From the NCBI RefSeq assembly GCF_000721075.1, contig NZ_JOEQ01000015.1:62001-126000 (forward strand): DNA of 64,000 nucleotides, given 5' to 3'. This stretch comes from Streptosporangium amethystogenes. GTDB taxonomy: Bacteria; Actinomycetota; Actinomycetes; Streptosporangiales; Streptosporangiaceae. The notes under the pieces were generated by a model that saw only the letters and a list, made by a program, of their open reading frames with translations, did no database searches and had not been told where the DNA came from. Below are positions 8,923-18,167 of the stretch, in pieces. Each line of letters starts with the position of its first letter. The stretch's first letter is position 1. The position numbers were made by a program, and so were the translations under genes.

Positions 8923-9155
8923 CCGCATCGGCGATGGCCGGCGAGTCCGGCGATGTCGCAGGCTGGACCGCCGACGCCGCCGAGCAACTCGGGGTGCGGC
9001 ATGCCGTGCCGGCGGCCCGTCAGAGCGAGCGCTTCGCCGGTCCGTTCGCCGCCCGGCACATCGCCGTGCGACTGATCCACGCGGTCAGCCGGCCGGACAT
9101 CCACGTAAACCACATATGGAGAAGACATGAGCGGCGAGCACGAGTTCCTGCGTGA
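8919..9155 (+). CDS. Possible small protein, unknown
   Basis: A 78-codon frame begins at a GTG that overlaps the preceding stop (GTGA), and third positions are G/C-rich up to about 9105. After that the codon bias disappears, and the frame runs 29 bases into the next gene, which has its own clear ribosome binding site (GGAGAAG). It may be a degraded gene remnant that fills the 204-base spacer. I recognise no family. Confidence 0.3.
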   Translation: MTASAMAGESGDVAGWTADAAEQLGVRHAVPAARQSERFAGPFAARHIAVRLIHAVSRPDIHVNHIWRRHERRARVPA

Positions 9156-9363
9156 GCTCAAGGTCGAGGTCGAGATCGAACTGACCGAGGTCCAGGCGAG
9201 TCACGCGGAGGAGACGATGCGACTACCGGTCACCGACTGGCTGTTCGATCCGACGGAGGCCGAGCGTGAGGAGATCGGCCTGCGCGGCCTGCGCGACGCG
9301 GTCGAGGTGCTGGAGGTCGAGGTCCACGAAGACGACTCCCGGCGCGGCGACCATGTCGCCTGA
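9127..9363 (+). CDS. Small acidic hypothetical protein
   Basis: A 78-residue, strongly acidic protein (roughly a third Asp/Glu) with few hydrophobic residues and no signal peptide. It starts at ATG 9127 after GGAGAAG and overlaps the following ferritin-like/CDGSH gene by 11 bases, so translation is coupled. Acidity and linkage to an iron-sulfur/ferritin-like protein could point to an accessory or metal-handling partner, but this is conjecture. No family is recognised. Confidence 0.65.
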   Translation: MSGEHEFLRELKVEVEIELTEVQASHAEETMRLPVTDWLFDPTEAEREEIGLRGLRDAVEVLEVEVHEDDSRRGDHVA

Positions 9364-11080
9364 GCCGCGGATCGGCACGCTCGACAGCCTTCGCGAGCAC
9401 CTGCAGTGGGCGATCGAACTGGAGCACGCGACGCTTCCGCCGTACCTGACCGCGCTGTACTCGCTGGACCCGGAGCGCAATCCCGAGGCCGTCCAGGTGG
9501 TGGGCAGCGTCTTCGTCGAGGAGATGCTGCACCTGGCGCTGGCCGCGAACCTGCTCAACGCAGTCGGCGGCCGGCCGCGCCTGGACACGCCGGAGATGCT
9601 GCCCGCCCATCCCCGGACCCTGCCCCATGGCGACCGTTCGCTGGAGCTGTCGCTGGTCCCGTTCGGGGACGAGGCGCTGGAGATGTTCCTGCGGCTCGAA
9701 CAGCCCGCGCCACCCGGAGCCCCGGCGGAGGACGAGGGCTACGAGACGATCGGGCAGTTCTACGCCGCGATCGAAGAGGGGCTGCGCCACCTGTGCGACC
9801 AGCTCGGCGAGCAGGCGGTCTTCAGTGGCGATCCCGCCCGCCAGGTGAGCGACGCTCACTTCCGGCACACCGCCGGACGGCTGATCGCCGTGGACGGCCT
9901 GGCCTCCGCGCTGACCGCGCTGGAGGAGATCGTCGAGCAGGGCGAGGGTACGGCACGCGGCTCGGTCTGGGACGGTGACCGGGACATCTTCCATCCGGAG
10001 CGGGACGAGGTCGCCCACTACTATCGTTTCCAGGAGCTCAAGCTCGGCCACAGATACCAGCGCGGCGACACCCCGGAGTCCGGGCCCACCGGGGAGAAGA
10101 TCTCCGTGAACCTCGCCGATGTCCTCCCGATGCGGCCCAACCCACGACCCGCCGGCCCAGGCTCCGCCGCACGCGCCGCGCAGGAGGAATTCAACCTCAC
10201 CTACTGCGGCGTACTGCACCTGCTGGAGCAGGCGTTCGACGGTAGCCCTAAGCTGCTCGCGGTCGCCACCGGCGCCATGTACGCGCTCAAGGCCCAGGCC
10301 GAAGCCCTGATGCGGATGCCCGACGGGGCCGGCCCCACCTTCGAGTACGTCCCGCCCGAGCGGCGCCGATGGAACGTCGGCGAGAACCAGCGGATCGTCG
10401 TCCTGAGCGACGGCCCGTACGTCGTGTACGGTGGCGTCCCGCTCCGGCGCAAACGCAAGATCGTCTCCGCGGGCAACGACGCGCTGGCCTGGAAGACCGG
10501 GGAGCGGCTGGAGACCGAGGACACCTACGCGCTGTGCCGCTGCGGGCACTCGGGCTCCAAGCCGTTCTGCGACGGCACCCACGCGCTGATCGGGTTCGAC
10601 GGCACGGAGAGCACGCCGATGCGGCCTTACCAGGAGCTGCAGCATGTGCATGACGGCGTGGGCATCTCGGCCCAGCGGGTGGGCGAGCTGTGCATCCACG
10701 CAGCCTTCTGCATCGGGCGGACCCGGCCGATCGCCGCGATGCTCGCCGACACCGCCGACAGCGACGTGCGCGCCACGATCATGGGCCGCATCGACCACTG
10801 CCCCTCCGGCTCCTACGGCTACGCCCTCGAACACGGCGGCGAGACGATCGAGGCCGACCTTCCCCGGGCCATCGCGGTGTTGGAGGAAGAGGACGGGCTG
10901 GCCAGCGCGCTGTGGGTCACCGGCGGAGTGCCGGTCATGCGCTCGGACGGCCGTCCGCTGGAGACACGTAACCGGGTGACGCTGTGCCGCTGCGGCCACT
11001 CCGGCAACAAACCGCTGTGCGACGGCACCCATCGACAGATCGGCTTCCGCGAGGCGGCCCCAGAAGAGGAACACCCGTGA
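9353..11080 (+). CDS. Ferritin-like (VioB-type) protein fused to two CDGSH iron-sulfur domains and a divergent ferredoxin-like segment
   Basis: A 575-residue multidomain protein. Residues 1-340 are a ferritin-like domain of the iminophenyl-pyruvate dimer synthase (VioB) kind: LREHLQWAIELEHATLPPYLTALY and VFVEEMLHLALAANLLNAVGG carry the Glu/His metal ligands. A CDGSH domain follows (C395, C397, C406, H410), then a divergent 4Fe-4S-type segment with LCIHAAFC (C447, C453), then a second CDGSH domain (C545, C547, C556, H560). CDGSH domains bind redox-active 2Fe-2S clusters through three Cys and one His, and all eight ligands are present. ATG 9353 overlaps the upstream small gene. A redox enzyme or iron/redox sensor is likely; the substrate is unknown. 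Confidence 0.88.
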   Translation: MSPEPRIGTLDSLREHLQWAIELEHATLPPYLTALYSLDPERNPEAVQVVGSVFVEEMLHLALAANLLNAVGGRPRLDTPEMLPAHPRTLPHGDRSLELSLVPFGDEALEMFLRLEQPAPPGAPAEDEGYETIGQFYAAIEEGLRHLCDQLGEQAVFSGDPARQVSDAHFRHTAGRLIAVDGLASALTALEEIVEQGEGTARGSVWDGDRDIFHPERDEVAHYYRFQELKLGHRYQRGDTPESGPTGEKISVNLADVLPMRPNPRPAGPGSAARAAQEEFNLTYCGVLHLLEQAFDGSPKLLAVATGAMYALKAQAEALMRMPDGAGPTFEYVPPERRRWNVGENQRIVVLSDGPYVVYGGVPLRRKRKIVSAGNDALAWKTGERLETEDTYALCRCGHSGSKPFCDGTHALIGFDGTESTPMRPYQELQHVHDGVGISAQRVGELCIHAAFCIGRTRPIAAMLADTADSDVRATIMGRIDHCPSGSYGYALEHGGETIEADLPRAIAVLEEEDGLASALWVTGGVPVMRSDGRPLETRNRVTLCRCGHSGNKPLCDGTHRQIGFREAAPEEEHP

Positions 11081-11508
11081 GTGAGCAGCCCGTCATCGTC
11101 CTGGTCCACGGCGCCTTCGCCGAATCGGCCAGCTGGAACCGCGTCACCCAGCGCCTGCACAGCAACCAGTTCACCGCGGCCGCCTCCGGCGGCGACGAGT
11201 TCCGCATCGACGGCGCGCAGTTCCACCACCAGTCCCGCGCCGATCTCGACGCCGACGAGGCCGCACTGATGACCGCAACCCGGTGGCCGGTGATCGAGCG
11301 GGCGCTGACCGACGGGCCGACGACCGGCGCGGTGCCCTGGCACACCACGCCCTCCTGGTCCGTCCACGGCGACCGCGACCTCGGCATCCCGGCCGAAGCG
11401 CTGCGGTTTATGGCCGAGCGGGCCGGCTCACGCGAAACCCGCGAGGTCGCGGGCGCCTCGCAGCCCGGCGCCGTGACCACCGTTATCATGGATGCCACCG
11501 ACCACTGA
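11077..11508 (+). CDS. Alpha/beta hydrolase with the nucleophile region deleted
   Basis: A 143-residue protein that starts at a GTG overlapping the previous stop. The N-terminal VIVLVHGAFAESASWNRV and the C-terminal ALMTATRWPVIERALTD to FMAERAGSRETREVAGAS are nearly perfect matches to a common ~230-residue actinobacterial alpha/beta hydrolase family. The ~70 residues between them, including the GHSYGG nucleophile elbow, are missing, and the usual catalytic His after GAS is changed too. The frame and both junction overlaps are preserved. It is probably catalytically dead, and may persist only because it couples translation to the sigma gene. Confidence 0.75.
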   Translation: MSEQPVIVLVHGAFAESASWNRVTQRLHSNQFTAAASGGDEFRIDGAQFHHQSRADLDADEAALMTATRWPVIERALTDGPTTGAVPWHTTPSWSVHGDRDLGIPAEALRFMAERAGSRETREVAGASQPGAVTTVIMDATDH

Positions 11509-12413
11509 TGACGCAGGTGGACATGCATGCACTCGAGCGGGCCGCGACCGCGTTCACCGAACTGCGGCCGCGGCTGTTCGGCATCGCCTACCGGATGCTC
11601 GGCAGCGCGACCGAAGCCGAGGACATCGTGCAGGAGGTCTGGCTGCGCTGGCAGGACACCGACCGCGCGGCCATCGAGAACCCGTCGGCCTTCCTGGCGC
11701 TGATCACGACCCGGCTGTCCATCAACGTCGCCCAGTCGGCCCGCGTGCGACGAGAGTCCTACATCGGGCCGTGGCTGCCGGAGCCCGTCGACACCAGCCT
11801 CGATCCAGCGGTGGGCGCCGAACGCAGTGAAGCGCTCGAGTTCGCCTTCCTGCTCCTGCTCGAAAGACTCACCCCCACCGAGCGCGCCGCGTACGTCCTG
11901 CGCGAGGCCTTCGACTACCCCTATCCGCAGATAGCGGAGATCCTCCAGCTCAGCACCGTCAACGTACGGCAGCTCGTGAGCCGGGCCCGCAAGCACTTGA
12001 CCGCCGTGCGTCGCGAGCCCGTCGACAGGACCGAGCACCGGCGGATCCTGGCGGCGTTCGTCGACGCCGCCCAGACAGGGAACATCGGCGCCCTGGAAGG
12101 CCTCCTCGCCGCCGACGTCGTCAGCACCTCCGACGGCAATGGCCTCAAGGGAGCGGCGCGGTTCCCCATGCTGGGCTGCAACCGGGTGGCGAGGTTCGTG
12201 GCGGCGTTCGCGCCCCGGTTCTGGCCGGGCGCCGAGATCACGTGGGTGGAGATGAACGGCCGCGCCGGCGTGCTCGTCCCGCGCGGACGCAGGGGTATCA
12301 CGCTGCTCACGATCGACGCCTCGCCGAGCGGCATCCATCACCTCATGTGGATCGTCAACCCGGCCAAGATCGAGGCCTTCGAACGCTCACGCGCACGGGG
12401 CGGACACCCATGA
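11508..12413 (+). CDS. ECF41-type RNA polymerase sigma factor with SnoaL-like C-terminal domain
   Basis: A 301-residue sigma factor. Region 2 (residues ~10-75) has LFGIAYRMLGSATEAEDIVQEVWLRW, the linker has the family motif WLPEP, and region 4 (~115-165) has LTPTERAAYVLREAFDYPYPQIAEILQLS. A SnoaL/NTF2-like regulatory domain fills residues 175-295. The regulatory domain has variant versions of the family motifs DGGGK and NPDKL (DGNGLK and NPAKI here). The start overlaps the previous stop (ATGA) and the stop overlaps the next start (ATGA). It likely directs transcription of this operon. Confidence 0.9.
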   Translation: MTQVDMHALERAATAFTELRPRLFGIAYRMLGSATEAEDIVQEVWLRWQDTDRAAIENPSAFLALITTRLSINVAQSARVRRESYIGPWLPEPVDTSLDPAVGAERSEALEFAFLLLLERLTPTERAAYVLREAFDYPYPQIAEILQLSTVNVRQLVSRARKHLTAVRREPVDRTEHRRILAAFVDAAQTGNIGALEGLLAADVVSTSDGNGLKGAARFPMLGCNRVARFVAAFAPRFWPGAEITWVEMNGRAGVLVPRGRRGITLLTIDASPSGIHHLMWIVNPAKIEAFERSRARGGHP

Positions 12414-13066
12414 CCGAGGCTGGAGCCGAGTCGCTGGCCGAGATGCTCGACGAGCGGAAGTACCTGCTCGATATCGCCCTGTGGATGTTCGGCTCGGAGC
12501 TCGCGGCCGACCACGTCGTCCAGGAGACCTACCGCCGCTGGTACACCCTCGACGACGAGGAACGAGCCGGCATCGCGACACCGCGCGCCTGGCTGACGCG
12601 GACCGCGGGAAGCATCTGCCTGGAGTTCCTGACCGCTCCCTTCCACGTCCCCGAGGTCGAAGTGCCCGAGCCGGCCCCGCCCTCGGTGAGGGCCAGCGGG
12701 GACATGCTGGCCAGGCACGACCGTGTCGCCCGGCGGTTCGCCGCCGCCTGCCGTACAGGAGACGCGGCGGCGCTACGAGCGGTGCTGGCCGCCGACGCGA
12801 TCGTCGTGAGCGACGGCGGCGGCAAGGTGCGTGCCCCCGTTCAACCGGCCTACGGCACGGACGCGGTCGCCCGGATGGTCACGGCGCTGCTGATCGGCCA
12901 GCCCGGCACCACGCTGTCGGTCGGTTCCGTGAACGGCAGAACGGGCCTGGTGCTGCGCCGGGCGGATCGGGCCGTGGCGGTGGCCAGCGTGAGCGTCGCC
13001 GAAGCCGAGGTCACCGCCGTGTGGATCGTCCTGAATCCCGACAAACTTCAACGCTGGCACCGCTGA
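12410..13066 (+). CDS. Sigma-like protein lacking region 4 (region 2 + SnoaL-like domain)
   Basis: A 218-residue paralogue of the preceding gene. A divergent region 2 (residues 8-75: LLDIALWMFGSELAADHVVQETYRRW) joins directly to a SnoaL-like domain (residues 100-218). The -35-binding region 4 and most of the linker are absent. Unlike its neighbour, the regulatory domain keeps the canonical motifs DGGGK and NPDKL. It is translationally coupled to the complete sigma factor (ATGA). It probably cannot act as a normal sigma factor and could modulate its partner in trans (inference). Confidence 0.8.
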   Translation: MTEAGAESLAEMLDERKYLLDIALWMFGSELAADHVVQETYRRWYTLDDEERAGIATPRAWLTRTAGSICLEFLTAPFHVPEVEVPEPAPPSVRASGDMLARHDRVARRFAAACRTGDAAALRAVLAADAIVVSDGGGKVRAPVQPAYGTDAVARMVTALLIGQPGTTLSVGSVNGRTGLVLRRADRAVAVASVSVAEAEVTAVWIVLNPDKLQRWHR

Positions 13067-13176
13067 ACCGCCTGGACTTCACCCCGAACAAGGTGAATTC
13101 GCCGAACGCATCGGCGGGGCGTGCCGGTCGGTTCCGAGTTTCGTCACCTGCCCATCTCCGTGTGGCGGTCCCGCCA

Positions 13177-13200
13177 CTATATAGAAGTTGACTTATATAA
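13177..13200. promoter_or_regulatory. AT-rich dyad upstream of VOC gene
   Basis: In otherwise GC-rich spacer, AAGT-TG-ACTT is a perfect short inverted repeat with flanking TATATA on the left and TATATAA on the right. It contains TTGACT. It resembles an operator/promoter of the ArsR/MarR kind, roughly 130 bases before the VOC gene. No regulator gene is adjacent. Confidence 0.4.
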
Positions 13201-13333
13201 GGTGAAGCTGAAATAGTTTTCGAGCGCGCATGTCGACGTTCCCGGCGACCCGGTCCGGGGCCGCTGACGAGCAGGCCGTTCCCATTGCCAGGAACATCAC
13301 CACCTTTAACGCACCTCACTAGGAGCCCACCCG

Positions 13334-13729
13334 ATGTCACAAAAAATCACTACTTTCTTGATGTTCGAGGGTGCAGCAGAAGAAGCGATGACGTTCTACA
13401 CGTCGCTGTTCGACGACGCGGAGATCCTGGCCATCACTCGCTACGGCCCCGAGGGGCCCGGTGCGGAGGGCAGCGTGCAGCACGCCACGTTCACGCTGGC
13501 GGGCCAGGAGTACATGGCCATCGACAGCAACGTGTCGCACGCGTTCACCTTCACCCCGTCGGTCTCGCTGTACGTGCAGTGCGAGTCGGAGGCGGAGATC
13601 GAGCGCCTGTACGCGGCGCTGTTGGAGAACGGCGAGCCGCTGATGCCGCTCGGCTCCTACGGCTTCAGCAAGCGCTTCGGCTGGACCAACGACCGCTTCG
13701 GAGTCTCCTGGCAGCTGAACCTCGCCTGA
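13334..13729 (+). CDS. VOC-family protein (PhnB/3-demethylubiquinone methyltransferase-like fold)
   Basis: A 131-residue glyoxalase/bleomycin-resistance-fold protein of the PhnB-like branch. ITTFLMFEGAAEEAMTFYTSLFDDAEIL is the first beta-alpha-beta-beta-beta module, and LYVQCESEAEIERLYAALLENGEPLMPLGSYGFSKRFGWTNDRFGVSWQ is the second. It starts at ATG 13334 after a leader that contains AGGAGCCCACC. The function of these proteins is generally unknown. It converges with the tricorn protease. Confidence 0.88.
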   Translation: MSQKITTFLMFEGAAEEAMTFYTSLFDDAEILAITRYGPEGPGAEGSVQHATFTLAGQEYMAIDSNVSHAFTFTPSVSLYVQCESEAEIERLYAALLENGEPLMPLGSYGFSKRFGWTNDRFGVSWQLNLA

Positions 13730-13790
13730 TTCCTCCCCCCCGGCCCGCCGTGGCGGATCCCGTACGCCCGTGACGCGGGCCGGCTCGCGG

Positions 13791-17009
<3,219 letters not shown>

Positions 17010-17019
17010 CGTGTCACTC

Positions 17020-17061
17020 CATGATCGGGCGACCGGGTTTCATGCCGGTCGCCCGATCATG
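17020..17061 (-). promoter_or_regulatory. 17-bp perfect stem-loop abutting the tricorn ribosome binding site
   Basis: Arms at 17020-17036 and 17045-17061 are perfectly complementary over 17 bp, with an 8-base loop. On the minus strand the stem ends at the first base of the GGAG of the tricorn gene, 11 bases before ATG. It could terminate the upstream Lys-rich gene, but no room is left for another promoter, so a translational or attenuation role is plausible. Confidence 0.6.
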
Positions 17062-17078
17062 ATTTCACGCCTCGGTGG

Positions 17079-17258
17079 CTAGGAGGCTCGTCCCCCCGGA
17101 TGGGCGGGCCCCGCCTCGGGCAATCTGGCCTCGGGCTGTCCGGCCTGTTTCTTCGCCTGTTTGGCGGAGCGTGTCGCTTTTATGGCGGCCTTCTTGCTCT
17201 TACCCGAGCTCTTCGCCGCCTTGTTCTTACTGTCCTTGGTGTTCTTGGTGTCCGTCAC
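17079..17258 (-). CDS. Small Lys/Ala-rich basic protein, unknown
   Basis: A 59-residue protein. The first 40 residues are dominated by Lys, Ala, Ser and Thr (SKNKAAKSSGKSKKAAIK), and the tail is Pro/Gly-rich, so it is highly basic and probably disordered. GTG 17258 has GGGGGAAACG before it; an upstream in-frame start at 17303 has none. A nucleic-acid-binding role is suggested only by composition. It lies upstream of the tricorn gene on the same strand. Confidence 0.55.
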   Translation of the reverse strand: MTDTKNTKDSKNKAAKSSGKSKKAAIKATRSAKQAKKQAGQPEARLPEAGPAHPGGRAS

Positions 17259-17845
17259 CGTTTCCCCCGTTGTGCTTGATGGACGACGCCCTTGATTAGG
17301 CACTCAGGGGGGTTTAATACCCTTTACGGGCATCAACCACCCACAATATGTGTGGTTACGGATACGTTGTGTGGTCGATATCGGTGCCGGTCGGCACGTC
17401 GAATCAGGTGCGGTCCTCGCGTCCGGGGGCTTCGGTGAGAGCTCCCGCCGTCACGCTCACTCATGCCCCGGTAACCGCTGTGCCGGTGTCGCGGACAGCG
17501 GTGGCCAGGAGCGCGAGGTCGCCTTCGAGTCCGGCCGAGACGATCCGTTGATGTCGTGCGGGAGGCGTTGTTCCGGGGGGCGCTCATCCAGAAGAACGCC
17601 TTCGGACGAGCCGGCGGAGCGGCCGATGGCGGCGGTCGGGGCTGTAGGAATGTCGAGATCGCGGAGAAGGCTGGGAATCGCCCGACACCTGAGTCGCGAC
17701 CTTTCCGGCCCCGCGGGAGGGCATGATCGCGTGCTTGGATTGCGTCCGCGAAAAGAAGAGGTAAATCGCAGCCCTCGGAACGGATAATGATCTTCACGAT
17801 TGGGCAGAACGTCGGCACATGGCTTGCGTTCCGGGGAGGTGATGC
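17259..17845. other. Long spacer with possible gene remnant
   Basis: About 590 bases without a credible intact gene. An imperfect dyad (ACCAC/GTGGT) lies at 17336-17356, with a further TGTGTGGT copy at 17369. On the minus strand around 17460-17560 one frame reads as well-biased codons (IVSAGLEGDLALLATAVRDT) between stops, which may be the relic of a decayed gene. No family is assigned. Confidence 0.4.
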
Positions 17846-18136
17846 ATGGCCTGGTCACAAGACGAGGAGCGCATGCTGCTGCAGATCGAGCGCCATCTCG
17901 TCGATGAGGATCCGCGGCTCGCCGCGCGACTGGAGTCGTTCAACGAGCGTGTCCAGCGCAAGGAGGGCGGCGGTGGCCGCAAACGCGGCGCCAAGAAGGG
18001 GCGGGGGCGTGCCGCCCGGCGCCTGCGCCGTTCGACGGTCATCATCATGTTCAGCTGGTTGCTGATCGCGACCCTGATCGCCACGCTTCTCATCATGGTT
18101 CTGCGCCACGAGGCGGCCGCGGCGTTCCCGTTGTGA
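17846..18136 (+). CDS. DUF3040-family membrane protein
   Basis: A 96-residue protein with the DUF3040 pattern. The N-terminal acidic helix MAWSQDEERMLLQIERHLVDEDPRLAARLESFN is followed by a basic linker rich in Lys/Arg/Gly (residues 38-60) and one or two closing transmembrane helices (VIIMFSWLLIATLIATLLIMVL). Actinobacteria carry many copies, all of unknown role. GGGGAGG precedes ATG 17846. It converges with the penicillin-binding protein. Confidence 0.85.
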   Translation: MAWSQDEERMLLQIERHLVDEDPRLAARLESFNERVQRKEGGGGRKRGAKKGRGRAARRLRRSTVIIMFSWLLIATLIATLLIMVLRHEAAAAFPL

Positions 18137-18167
18137 CAACAGCCGTCGCCACGATCGCGGCCGTTCG

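Noticed and set aside
9230..11074. A 614-codon minus-strand frame opposite the CDGSH fusion
   Set aside because: The plus-strand protein has recognisable metal ligands in order; the antisense has none.
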